Source: Alcaligenes faecalis
Lineage (GTDB): Bacteria; Pseudomonadota; Gammaproteobacteria; Burkholderiales; Burkholderiaceae_B
Assembly (NCBI RefSeq): GCF_009497775.1
Contig: NZ_CP031012.1
Span: 620,001-684,000 of the forward strand
DNA length: 64,000 nucleotides
Direction of reading: 5' to 3'
The number at the start of each line of letters is the position of its first letter. Positions within the stretch are counted from its first letter, which is position 1. A program made the position numbers and the translations under genes. The notes under the pieces were generated by a model. The model did not search any database. It was not told where the DNA came from and was given only the letters and a program-made list of their open reading frames with translations. Positions 10,020 to 18,640 of the stretch are shown here, piece by piece.

Positions 10020-12409
10020 GTGCATTGCAGCCAAGGTCGTTGAATCAGGAAACAGACGCCGTGGATGACAAGCTGGAGAAAACAACGCAGCCTTTGCGTG
10101 TCGTACATATTATTGCGGGGCTGGGGCAGGGTGGCGCAGAAACAGTCTTGTTCCGTTTGGTGACGGCACCCGGTCAAGATACCGAACATATTGTGATTTC
10201 TTTGGGCGAGGAAGATGTGTTTGGGCCGCAATTGCGGGCCGCAGACATTCCTTTGTACTGCCTGCACATGCACTCGCCGCTGGGGTTTCTGAAGGGCTTG
10301 CGATCGCTGACACGCGTGCTGCGCGACGTACAGCCCGATGTGGTGCAAACCTGGATGTATCACTCCGATCTGATCGGTGGCGCCGCTGCGCGACTGGTTG
10401 GCATTCCGGCGGTGTCCTGGGGTATCCGTAACTCGGGCGCGAATTTGTATCAAGGCAGCCCGAAAGCTCGTATGGTGGCCTGGCTGTGTGCCCGCCTGTC
10501 GCGCTTTATTCCCAATCTGATTGTGTCCTGCGCCGAAAACGCGGCCCGACGTCATAAGCAGTGGGGCTATCGTGCCGACATCATGAAAGTGATTCCCAAT
10601 GGCTACGATTTAAGCCGTTGGCACCCCGATCAGCAGGCGCGTGAGGAAGTGCGCCAAGAATTGGGCCTGTCACTGGATACGCCGGTTATTGGTAGTGTGG
10701 CCCGCTGGAATCCGCTGAAAGATCATCCCAATCTGCTGGCCGCCTTGGCCCGCAGCTTGCACCGTCATCCTGGTTTGCGTTGCCTCTTGATTGGCGACGG
10801 CATGGACAGCAATAACGAAACCCTGATGCGTTTGCTGGATCAGCATCAGTTGCGTGAGAGCGTCATCCTGATGGGACGGCGCAGCGATGTCCCTCGCCTG
10901 ATGAATGCGCTGGACGTGCATGTGCTGTCCAGCTCGGCGGAAGGCTTCCCCAACGTGGTGTGTGAAGCAATGGCCGCCGGGGTGTCCAATGTGGTCACCG
11001 ACGTGGGCGATGCAGCCTTGATCGTAGGCAATGAGGGCTGGATTGTGCCCCCCAGCAATGCCGAAGCCTTGGCAGGCGCGATCAGTAGCGCGGTTGATGA
11101 GCTGGGTGCACCTTCCTGGCAGGCTCGTCATGAGCATGCCCGTGAACGGGTTGCCCGCCTGTTCTCCCTGGAGGGCATGGTCAAGAATTACACGCAGGCC
11201 TGGAAGACCTTGACGGCGCAGTACCCGCCCAAACGCAAGCGCAGCCGTCAGGCCTTGAGCGCCTTGACGGACGATGCCAGCAAGAAAACGCGCATGCTGA
11301 TGTTCGTGGTCAATAACCCCGCTTTTTTCCTGTCGCACCGCTTGCCTTTGGCGCAGGCGGCCCAGCGTGAGGGCTATGACGTGCATGTGGCCACCATGGA
11401 TGGCCCTGCGGTTGCCGAGATCGAGCGTCATGGCCTGCATCACCATGCTTTGCCCATGACTCGCAGCGGGACCAATCCCTTGCAGGAGCTGCAAACCATC
11501 TGGGCTTTGTGGCGTCTGTTTCGCCGGGAGCGCCCCGAGCTGGTGCACGCGGTTACCATCAAGCCTGTTTTGTACGGTGGAATTGCGGCGCGCATGGCCG
11601 GTGTGCCGGGTTTTCTGGCTGCTGTATCTGGCCTGGGCTATGTGTTTACCAAGCGCGACAAGTCATTTGATCCCGTACGCTGGGTTGCCCTGCAGCTTTA
11701 TCGCATTGCCTTGGGACATCCTAATAGCCGTGTGATTTTCCAGAACAGCAATGACCGTGATGTCTTGCTGGAGGACCGCGTTGTCAAACGCGATCAGTGC
11801 ATTCTGATTCGTGGTTCAGGCGTAGACCTGAACGAGTTTCAAGCCTTGCCAGAGCCTGAAGGCCCGCCCGTCGCCTTGATGGTGTCGCGTCTGTTGGTGG
11901 ACAAGGGCGTGCGCGAGTTTGTGGAAGCTGCCCGTATCAGTGCCGCTCAAGGCAGCTCGGTGAAATGGGTATTGGCTGGCAGTCCTGATCCCGGTAATCC
12001 TGCCAGCATCAGCGAGCAGGAGTGGCAGAGCTGGCAAAAGCAGGGCGTGGTGGAGTGCCTGGGCGAGCGTCGTGATATTGCTCAGCTTTATGCCCAATCG
12101 CATATTGCCGTGCTGCCGTCTTACCGTGAAGGCTTGCCTAAATCCTTGGTGGAAGCTGCAGCTTGCGGGCGAGCGGTGGTGACGACTGATGTACCCGGTT
12201 GCCGTGATGCTATCGAACCTGGCGTGACGGGTGTGCTGGTGCCAGTGCGTAATGCACAGGCCTTGGCAGCGGCGGTGATGGAATTGGGTGAGGATACGGC
12301 CAAGCGACAAGCCATGGGGGCGGAAAGCCGACGTTTGGCTGAAGAGGCCTTTGATATAGGCCGCATCAGCGAGGCTCATCTGGATTTGTATCAGTATTTG
12401 AGTCGTTAA
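10016..12409 (+). CDS. Tandem two-domain glycosyltransferase (GT4-GT4 fusion)
   Basis: 797 residues containing two full GT4 enzymes in one chain. Domain 1 (~residues 25-395) has IIAGLGQGGAETVLFRLV, SVARWNPLKDHPNLLAAL and SSSAEGFPNVVCEAMAAG. A basic linker (PPKRKRSRQA, ~400) leads to domain 2 (~420-797) with FVVNNPAFFLSHRLPLA, MVSRLLVDKGVREFVEAA and SYREGLPKSLVEAAACG. Domain 2 resembles PglA-like GalNAc transferases. ATGA overlap with the preceding gene shows it is the last gene of the operon. Each domain probably adds one sugar to the growing repeat unit; that is inference. Confidence 0.88.
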   Translation: MSALQPRSLNQETDAVDDKLEKTTQPLRVVHIIAGLGQGGAETVLFRLVTAPGQDTEHIVISLGEEDVFGPQLRAADIPLYCLHMHSPLGFLKGLRSLTRVLRDVQPDVVQTWMYHSDLIGGAAARLVGIPAVSWGIRNSGANLYQGSPKARMVAWLCARLSRFIPNLIVSCAENAARRHKQWGYRADIMKVIPNGYDLSRWHPDQQAREEVRQELGLSLDTPVIGSVARWNPLKDHPNLLAALARSLHRHPGLRCLLIGDGMDSNNETLMRLLDQHQLRESVILMGRRSDVPRLMNALDVHVLSSSAEGFPNVVCEAMAAGVSNVVTDVGDAALIVGNEGWIVPPSNAEALAGAISSAVDELGAPSWQARHEHARERVARLFSLEGMVKNYTQAWKTLTAQYPPKRKRSRQALSALTDDASKKTRMLMFVVNNPAFFLSHRLPLAQAAQREGYDVHVATMDGPAVAEIERHGLHHHALPMTRSGTNPLQELQTIWALWRLFRRERPELVHAVTIKPVLYGGIAARMAGVPGFLAAVSGLGYVFTKRDKSFDPVRWVALQLYRIALGHPNSRVIFQNSNDRDVLLEDRVVKRDQCILIRGSGVDLNEFQALPEPEGPPVALMVSRLLVDKGVREFVEAARISAAQGSSVKWVLAGSPDPGNPASISEQEWQSWQKQGVVECLGERRDIAQLYAQSHIAVLPSYREGLPKSLVEAAACGRAVVTTDVPGCRDAIEPGVTGVLVPVRNAQALAAAVMELGEDTAKRQAMGAESRRLAEEAFDIGRISEAHLDLYQYLSR

Positions 12410-12452
12410 GACTTGAACTGCCTTGGTCCTGGGCCAAGGCATAAAAAAACGG

Positions 12453-12519
12453 GCTGAACTGTTTGCTGTGACTTTGGGTTGAATCCAAGGTTTCAGAGAC
12501 AGTTCAGCTCCTTTTTTTT
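12453..12519 (+). terminator. Terminator of the polysaccharide operon
   Basis: GCTGAACTGT (12453-12462) pairs perfectly with ACAGTTCAGC (12499-12508), followed by eight T. The loop contains a smaller stem (TTGG/CCAA). A second short hairpin, CCTTGG/CCAAGG, sits at 12421-12439. The rest of the gap up to 12672 shows no gene. Confidence 0.8.
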
Positions 12520-12672
12520 ACCGCCGAGCTACCCCAAGGCTCGGTGCCCCCGGTAAAAAGTGTCCCCTTTAGGGCAGCAAGCCCAAGGCGCAGCGCGGGG
12601 GCATTTCTTATACTGCGCTAGAGACTAGAGATCAGCGAGCAGGGATCTGGGTATTAGCGAATTTCCGCCGTA

Positions 12673-14061
12673 TTAGAAAGGCAACGCAGCATCAGGCTTT
12701 AAAGCCAGCAGTGCCGCACGGAATTCACCCTGAATCCGATCCAGTGCCTCTTGGGATTGGGCCTCAAAACGCAGCACAATCACAGGCGTGGTGTTGGAGG
12801 CACGAGCCAGACCGAAGCCATCCGGGTACTCGGCACGTACACCATCAATCGTGTTGAGCTGATTGGAGCTGGGGAAACGGCCCTCTTTTTGCAATCGGGC
12901 AATCAAGGCATGCGGCTCGCCTTCGGCCAGAGGCAGTTTCAGTTCCGGTGTGGACAGGTCTTGCGGCAAGGCTTCCAGTACTGCCGTAGGGTTGTCACCG
13001 CGCGAAAGAATCGCCAGCAGACGTGCGCCGGTGTACAGACCGTCGTCGAAGCCGTACCAGCCTTCCTTGAAGAACACGTGGCCGCTCATCTCGCCTGCCA
13101 GGGGAGCACCGGTCTCGGCCAGTTTGGCCTTGATCAGCGAATGGCCGGTTTGCCACATCAAGGGCTCACCCCCCGCCTTGGCAATTTCCAGAGCAACGTG
13201 GCGGCTGCATTTCACGTCAAAAATAATCGTGGAGCCGGGCTCGCGCTGCAAGATATCGCGGGCGTACAGAATCAGTTGGCGATCTGGCCAGATGATCTGA
13301 CCAGAGCGAGTCACCACACCCAGGCGGTCGGCATCGCCGTCGAAGGCCAGACCCACTTCGCAGTCCGTGTTTTGAACATGGGCGATCAGATCTTGCAGAT
13401 TGTGCGGTTCGGCCGGATCAGGGTGGTGGTTGGGGAAGCTGCCATCTACATCCTCAAACAGCATATCCACTTCGCAACCCAGGGCCTTGAACAGGCGGGC
13501 GGCAACAATACCGCCAACCCCATTGCCACAGTCCAGGGCGATTTTCATGGGGCGGGCCAGTTTGACGCGCTCGGCAATGGTGCTGACGTAGTCATCCAGC
13601 AAGTCTTTCTTTCGGCCTGTACCCGCTTGTGCCGCAGGCTGAGCACCGCTCTGCATGCGCTTCATCAGATCCTGAATGTCCTGGCCGTGCAAGGTCTTGC
13701 CAGCCATCATCATCTTGAAACCGTTGTAGTTGGACGGGTTATGGCTGCCTGTAATGGCCACACCCGAGCCGGTTTCCAGCACATTGGCTGCAAAATAAAC
13801 GACGGGAGTAGGAACCATGCCCAGATCGACCGTGTTGATTCCGCCCGCCTGAATCCCTTTTTGCAGGGCACGCGACAGGGCTGGACTGCTGTGGCGGCCG
13901 TCGTAACCCACTACCAGGGTTTGCACACTTTGTTCACGGGCCAAGGCCGCCAGGGCCAGACCTAATTGGTAAGCGAAGTCGGGGTTCAGCTGTTCGGGAA
14001 CGGTGCCCCGAATATCGTAGGCTTTGAATACAGCGGTCGGTAGAGCGAGAATTTGGGTCAC
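12673..14061 (-). CDS. algC: Phosphomannomutase/phosphoglucomutase
   Basis: 462 residues from the GTG at 14061, which follows AGGACGCGACA; this gives exactly the AlgC length and the typical start FKAYDIRGTVPEQL. Family motifs: GITGSHNP form VAITGSHNPSNYNGFK with the phosphoserine, the metal loop AFDGDADRLGV, the sugar-binding GEMSGHVFF, and the C-terminal phosphate loop RASNTTPVIVLRF. It interconverts mannose-6-P/mannose-1-P and glucose-6-P/glucose-1-P and feeds nucleotide-sugar synthesis, consistent with the convergent glycan operon next door. The symbol is by analogy. Confidence 0.92.
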   Translation of the reverse strand: MTQILALPTAVFKAYDIRGTVPEQLNPDFAYQLGLALAALAREQSVQTLVVGYDGRHSSPALSRALQKGIQAGGINTVDLGMVPTPVVYFAANVLETGSGVAITGSHNPSNYNGFKMMMAGKTLHGQDIQDLMKRMQSGAQPAAQAGTGRKKDLLDDYVSTIAERVKLARPMKIALDCGNGVGGIVAARLFKALGCEVDMLFEDVDGSFPNHHPDPAEPHNLQDLIAHVQNTDCEVGLAFDGDADRLGVVTRSGQIIWPDRQLILYARDILQREPGSTIIFDVKCSRHVALEIAKAGGEPLMWQTGHSLIKAKLAETGAPLAGEMSGHVFFKEGWYGFDDGLYTGARLLAILSRGDNPTAVLEALPQDLSTPELKLPLAEGEPHALIARLQKEGRFPSSNQLNTIDGVRAEYPDGFGLARASNTTPVIVLRFEAQSQEALDRIQGEFRAALLALKPDAALPF

Positions 14062-14190
14062 TGTCGCGTCCTGAGCGAATACACAAAGAAAGAAGTTTAG
14101 CGCGAATGCCACCGGCTTTCGTGAGTTACCATTAAGAGCTGTAGCGCGACAGCAAGAGCGCCTGATTGTTTTTCTTGAGTGGCTTGGGTC

Positions 14191-15606
14191 ATGACTTTTC
14201 TGAACGAACTTGAACAGCGTATTGGTCAGCAGCACGTGCTGACAGGACAATCCATGCAGCAGTACCTGGAGGATTGGCGTGGACGCTATACCGGTACTGC
14301 ATTGGCGGTTGCCCGGCCTGCAACGACGGAAGAAGTGGCCCAGGTCGTGCGTCTATGCGCGCAGCACCGCGTGCCCATCGTCCCTCAAGGCGGCAATACC
14401 GGCTTGTGCGGGGGCGCAACCCCGGACAACAGCGCTACTGCGCTGGTGCTGTCTCTGGAGCGCCTGAACAAGATTCGCAGCGTGGATACCGACAATGACA
14501 CCATGGTGGTGGAAGCAGGCTGCATTTTGCAAAATGTGCAGCAGGCCGCCCGCGATCATCAGCGTCTGTTCCCCTTGAGCCTGGCCGCAGAAGGCAGTTG
14601 CACAATTGGCGGCAATCTGGCCACCAATGCAGGCGGTACGCAGGTTCTGCGTTACGGCAATGCTCGCGACCTGACCTTGGGTCTGGAAGTGGTGACGGCC
14701 CAGGGCGAAATCCTGCATGGCCTGCTTGGCCTGCGCAAAGACAATACCGGCTACGACCTGCGCAACCTGTTTATTGGTAGCGAAGGCACCTTGGGTATCA
14801 TCACCGCCGCGACCATCAAGCTGTATCCCCAACCTGTGGCGGCGTGCACCGCCTTGCTGGCACTGAATACGATTGAAGATGCCGTACAAGTGCTGGCTCT
14901 GGCTCGTCAGGGTCTGGCCGCCTCCTTGACCGGCTTTGAACTGATTGCAGGCAACTGCTTGCAAGCCGTGCTGCATTGTTACCCTGATCAACGCATGCCT
15001 TTCCAAGGCCCGGCTGAAAAAGCCGCCTGGTATGCCTTGCTGGAGCTGTCTGACAGCGAAAGCCTGGAACATGCCCGCGAACGTTTTGAAAGCGTGATCG
15101 GTCAGGCTCTGGAGCAAGATCTGGTGCAAGACGCCGTCATTGCCGAGACCATCGCACAGAGCAAGGCGCTTTGGCACTTGCGCGAAAGCATTCCCCTGGC
15201 TGAAAAAGCCTACGGCAAAAGCATCAAGCATGATGTGTCCATCCCCGTGTCCGTGATGTCCCAGTTCGTGCACGAGACGGACAAGGCTTTGCAAGAAGCC
15301 TTCCCCGGCCTGGAAAACGTGACATTCGGGCACTTGGGTGACGGCAACCTGCACTACAACGTCGCGCGTGGTACCGCCTTCACGGAAGAAGAACTGCTCA
15401 AGCGTCAGGACGAAATTTACGCCCTGGTGCATGACAGCGTGCACCGCTTCCATGGCTCCATCAGTGCCGAGCATGGCGTAGGCCAGCTCAAGCGCCAACT
15501 GCTGCCACGTTATAAAGATTCCGTTTCCCTGACTTTGATGAAGCAGATCAAGATGGCACTGGATCCGTTGGGGATCATGAACCCCGGTAAAGTATTGCCC
15601 GACTGA
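14191..15606 (+). CDS. FAD-linked D-2-hydroxyacid dehydrogenase (GlcD/D-2-hydroxyglutarate type)
   Basis: 471 residues of the VAO-type flavoprotein family. The FAD-binding PCMH domain is clear at about 45-210 (VPIVPQGGNTGLCGGATP; GGNLATNAGGTQVLRYGN; GSEGTLGIITAATIKLYP), and the FAD_oxidase_C end has FGHLGDGNLHYNV (metal-binding His) and AEHGVGQLKR with the terminal IMNPGKVLPD. It oxidises a D-2-hydroxyacid; D-2-hydroxyglutarate or D-lactate are plausible. The ATG at 14191 was preferred over an in-frame GTG at 14179. It is divergent from algC. Confidence 0.9.
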   Translation: MTFLNELEQRIGQQHVLTGQSMQQYLEDWRGRYTGTALAVARPATTEEVAQVVRLCAQHRVPIVPQGGNTGLCGGATPDNSATALVLSLERLNKIRSVDTDNDTMVVEAGCILQNVQQAARDHQRLFPLSLAAEGSCTIGGNLATNAGGTQVLRYGNARDLTLGLEVVTAQGEILHGLLGLRKDNTGYDLRNLFIGSEGTLGIITAATIKLYPQPVAACTALLALNTIEDAVQVLALARQGLAASLTGFELIAGNCLQAVLHCYPDQRMPFQGPAEKAAWYALLELSDSESLEHARERFESVIGQALEQDLVQDAVIAETIAQSKALWHLRESIPLAEKAYGKSIKHDVSIPVSVMSQFVHETDKALQEAFPGLENVTFGHLGDGNLHYNVARGTAFTEEELLKRQDEIYALVHDSVHRFHGSISAEHGVGQLKRQLLPRYKDSVSLTLMKQIKMALDPLGIMNPGKVLPD

Positions 15607-15627
15607 TTGAAGTTACTTGGTGTGTAG

Positions 15628-16314
15628 ATGTTTTTTCGTCCTTATATCGTTGCCAGTGCCGTCTTGTTTACTGTTTTGGGAATCGTCGCGGCCGTGACGA
15701 TGGGTTCAGCAACGGACTTGTCGCTAAGCGCCTATTTTTACGATCCCCAACTACAGGATTTTTCCTGGCGATTGCAGCCCTTTGTAGATTTGTTCGGGCG
15801 CAAGCTGGTGTGGTTCGTCCCCTTTGGCGGCGCGGTGATATGGACGATTGTGGCCTGGCGGCAGCCCAAGGGCTCCCGCCGGCAATTGGCTTGGGCAGGA
15901 GCCGCTTTCTTCATGGGCAGCGGCCCTTTGATGGTAGGCGTACTGAAACATCTGACCGCCATGCCTCGCCCCTTTAATCTGGCCATGTTCGGCGGCATAG
16001 AATCCATGCCCAGCTACTTTTGGGCGCATTCCTGGGCTGAAGCGGGCAATGCCATGCCCAGCGCTCATGCCGCATCCGGCTTTGTGCTTTTATCCCTGTT
16101 CTTTGTGGGCGTCATGATAGGCTGCCGCAAATTAGCCGCTGGGGGCTTTGTGCTGGGTATCAGCGCCGGTTTGCTGTTCGGTTTTTTGCGCATCATGCAG
16201 GGCTACCATTTTCTTAGTCAGGTGCTGGCTTCGGGTGCCGTTCTGGGGCTGTATGGCTGCGTTCTGTTTTATATCTTGTGGTCCTGGGCCAGACACAAGC
16301 AATTGCCGGCCTAG
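15628..16314 (+). CDS. PAP2-family lipid phosphatase
   Basis: 228 residues with about six membrane helices. The three PAP2 phosphatase motifs are visible: KHLTAMPRP (K-x6-RP, ~residue 110), PSAHAASG (~147, general acid His) and RIMQGYHFLSQVLASG (~190) in place of the usual SR-x5-H-x3-D; the last Asp is Gln here. It probably dephosphorylates a lipid phosphate or diphosphate (undecaprenyl diphosphate or lipid A) at the periplasmic face. It follows the dehydrogenase by 21 bases but shares no obvious pathway. Confidence 0.82.
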   Translation: MFFRPYIVASAVLFTVLGIVAAVTMGSATDLSLSAYFYDPQLQDFSWRLQPFVDLFGRKLVWFVPFGGAVIWTIVAWRQPKGSRRQLAWAGAAFFMGSGPLMVGVLKHLTAMPRPFNLAMFGGIESMPSYFWAHSWAEAGNAMPSAHAASGFVLLSLFFVGVMIGCRKLAAGGFVLGISAGLLFGFLRIMQGYHFLSQVLASGAVLGLYGCVLFYILWSWARHKQLPA

Positions 16315-16332
16315 TGGCTTCCAGCGTGTGGA

Positions 16333-16363
16333 AAAGGGGACTTGAAGTCCCCTTTGTCGTTTT
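16333..16363 (+). terminator. Terminator after PAP2 phosphatase
   Basis: AAAGGGGACTT (16333-16343) and AAGTCCCCTTT (16345-16355) form an 11-bp perfect stem with a one-base centre, followed by GTCGTTTT. It separates the plus-strand operon from the convergent SDR gene. Confidence 0.75.
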
Positions 16364-16429
16364 GGATCAGGCTTCAGGGAAAGGCTGCTGTAGAGGCGGC
16401 CTTTGTTCTTGGGCCCCTTTGGCACAGGC

Positions 16430-17203
16430 TTAGAGGGCGCGAGCAAGAGCGATGCGTTCAGCCGCTTGCTCAACCAGCACCTGAGCGTCTGCCCCCGCTG
16501 CTAAATAAGCGGGGCAATGGGCATCAGTCGCTGCACGCCAGATCGCTGCCACGACATCAGACACTTCGGTCATGGGGGCGGACGACTGTGCCCATTCTTG
16601 AAACACCTGTTGAGCCAGTTCGCTATAGGCCTGCGGAATAGCCTCCATTCTGGAACGGGAGTTTTCGCCAAAGCGGGTTTGTGGCGAGCGTCCCGGCAAG
16701 ATCAGGTGTACACGTACATTAAAAGGTTTCAGCTCTTGCGCCAGAGATTCGCTCAAGGCGTTCAGGGCGACTTTGCTGGCCGTATACGCAGCGATCAGGG
16801 GCAAGGCCGTCAAGGTCACGCTGGAACTGATATTGATGATGATCCCGGCCTTGCGTGCCCTGAACTGCGGCAATACAGCCTGCATCATTGCAAGCGTGCC
16901 AAAGGTATTGGTTTCAAAGGTCTCGCGCACTACCTTCATGGATGTGCCTTCCAGGGCATTCAAGGCACCAATGCCCGCATTGTTCACCAGTACATCAATA
17001 GGGCCGACTTGTTCAATCAGGTGTTGAATGCTGCTGGGGTCTGTAATGTCCAGTGGCAACACCCGCAAATGCTCGGAAACCGGCAGCAGGTCCGGGCGGG
17101 GTGTGCGCATGGTGGCGATGACTTTCCAGCCTTGCTGTAGAAAGTAAGAGGTGGTTTCCAGGCCAAAACCGGAGGAGCATCCGGTGATCAGGACAGTTTT
17201 CAT
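16430..17203 (-). CDS. Short-chain dehydrogenase/reductase
   Basis: 257 residues, classical SDR: LITGCSSGFGLETTSYFL (TGxxxGxG, NAD(P) binding), NNAGIGALNALEG, catalytic Ser in INISSSVT, and YTASK with the catalytic Tyr/Lys near 155-159. After this the sequence has LPGRSPQTRFGEN instead of the common PG-x-x-x-T. Substrate unknown. It is divergent from an AraC-family regulator 100 bases away, which probably controls it. Confidence 0.88.
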   Translation of the reverse strand: MKTVLITGCSSGFGLETTSYFLQQGWKVIATMRTPRPDLLPVSEHLRVLPLDITDPSSIQHLIEQVGPIDVLVNNAGIGALNALEGTSMKVVRETFETNTFGTLAMMQAVLPQFRARKAGIIINISSSVTLTALPLIAAYTASKVALNALSESLAQELKPFNVRVHLILPGRSPQTRFGENSRSRMEAIPQAYSELAQQVFQEWAQSSAPMTEVSDVVAAIWRAATDAHCPAYLAAGADAQVLVEQAAERIALARAL

Positions 17204-17303
17204 GGTCAGTTCCAGGCTGTGAGTTCAGGTCCGGAAACGATAGATCCTGCGGGCCGGACTATCTACAATAGAAAGTCCATGTTTATCAACTAAAAGTCCA
17301 TTC

Positions 17304-18206
17304 ATGTTCGATCCATTGGCCCAGATCGTCACACTGCTGCAAGTTGCTGCACCCTTCTCCAAGGTCGTGAGTGCCGCGGGAACCTGGCGCGTGCAGCGCA
17401 CAGAACCAGGGCGCACCTTTTATTGCGTCATTCTGGAGGGGGCGTGTCGTCTGGAGCCGGACGCCCAGGAATCGCTTGCTTTGGAGGCAGGGGATTTTCT
17501 CCTGATTCCTTCCGCCCAGCGCTTTGGTCTGGCCAGTCTTGATGCAACACCGGACAGTCCTGCCCTCAGTCCGGTTCTGCTTTCCGATGGGCAATTCAGA
17601 TTGGGTGAAGTCAGCGGACCATCGCAGGTACGCTACCTGGTTGGGTACTGCGAGTTTGGAGCGCCGGATGCCGCCCTGTTGGTCTCGCTGTTGCCCCAAC
17701 TGATTTTGGTGCGAGGGGAGCCGAGGTTGGCAACCCTGGTGCAGTTGGTCGATGAGGAATGCCGGGCTGACCGGCCTGCGCGTGAACTTGTTCTGTCACG
17801 TTTGCTGGAGGTGCTGTTAGTGGAGGCATTGCGCTTGGGAGGCGGTGCCAATGCCTCATCAGGCCTGTTGCGTGGATTGGCGGATGAACGCTTGTCATTG
17901 GTGATACGTAGCATGCACGAGCATCCGGCCCATCCCTGGACCGTTCAGCAGTTGGCGTCACAGGCAGCCTTGTCGCGTTCGGCGTTTTTTGATCGCTTTA
18001 ATCGTATTGTGGGCATGACGCCCATGGATTATCTGCTGTCCTGGCGTATGGCCTTGGCCAAGAACCTTTTATATAAAGGCGGCCATACCTTGGCTCGGAT
18101 TAGCGAGGAGCTTGGCTATAGCTCGGTGAATACCTTTAGCGTGGCGTTTACACGCCATGTGGGGATGACGCCCAGACGCTACGCCTTGCAAAGCCGAGAG
18201 AAGTAA
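17304..18206 (+). CDS. AraC-family regulator (cupin_6 type)
   Basis: 300 residues. The N-terminal half has the cupin sensor pattern of AraC_binding/cupin_6 regulators (GTWRVQRTEPGRTFYCVILE; LEAGDFLLIPSAQRF). The C-terminal ~100 residues carry two helix-turn-helix units: WTVQQLASQAALSRSAFFDR and ISEELGYSSVNTFSVAFTRH with VGMTPRRY at the end. Regulators of this class frequently sit beside the reductase they control, as here. Start ATG at 17304 lacks a strong ribosome site. Confidence 0.88.
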   Translation: MFDPLAQIVTLLQVAAPFSKVVSAAGTWRVQRTEPGRTFYCVILEGACRLEPDAQESLALEAGDFLLIPSAQRFGLASLDATPDSPALSPVLLSDGQFRLGEVSGPSQVRYLVGYCEFGAPDAALLVSLLPQLILVRGEPRLATLVQLVDEECRADRPARELVLSRLLEVLLVEALRLGGGANASSGLLRGLADERLSLVIRSMHEHPAHPWTVQQLASQAALSRSAFFDRFNRIVGMTPMDYLLSWRMALAKNLLYKGGHTLARISEELGYSSVNTFSVAFTRHVGMTPRRYALQSREK

Positions 18207-18299
18207 AGAAATCCTTGGTCGTGATGCAAGGCGTACGTCAACGGAGCAACAGTAGTTTCAGGCTACGACGTTCAGTGCCTTGTTCAGGCTTGAAACGGC

Positions 18300-18566
18300 T
18301 TAGCTTTTGGGGTGTGCGCCAGGATGCTCATGAAAGACTACGGGCCTGGAGCCATCATCAGCTTCCAAGAGGGCACTGCTGTGGCAGGATCCTGTACTGG
18401 CGTCGACGGGTGCGTCGCAGCGGCTGCAAGCGCCGCAGCCGGGGGCCTGGGCCAGTTTCGGGTTGATGCCGGATAGCGAGTTACGCCACTTTTGTGGCAT
18501 GTAGCGCCATACGACATACAGCAAAGCGGCAAGCACGACGAGTGCAACGATGACAGTCTGAGCCAT
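18300..18566 (-). CDS. Small Cys-rich membrane protein of the feo operon (DUF6587-like)
   Basis: 88 residues: an N-terminal membrane helix (VIVALVVLAALLYVVWRYMP) and a cytoplasmic tail with a cysteine cluster, GCGACSRCD, plus one further Cys in GSCHSS. It lies 74 bases downstream of feoB. Small Cys-rich proteins are commonly found at the 3' end of feo operons and may help Fe(II) uptake or carry an iron-sulfur or metal site. AGAGGGAAC precedes the start. Confidence 0.72.
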   Translation of the reverse strand: MAQTVIVALVVLAALLYVVWRYMPQKWRNSLSGINPKLAQAPGCGACSRCDAPVDASTGSCHSSALLEADDGSRPVVFHEHPGAHPKS

Positions 18567-18640
18567 ATCAGTTCCCTCTAATCAATACAGCATCAAGCTG
18601 GGTGAAGACCCATGCTTCATAGCAGAAGCCCGGCAAATTC

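Noticed and set aside
14062..14250. Longer N-terminus for the phosphomannomutase
   Set aside because: The additional 63 codons lie opposite the divergent gene's promoter and start; the GTG at 14061 gives the correct family length.
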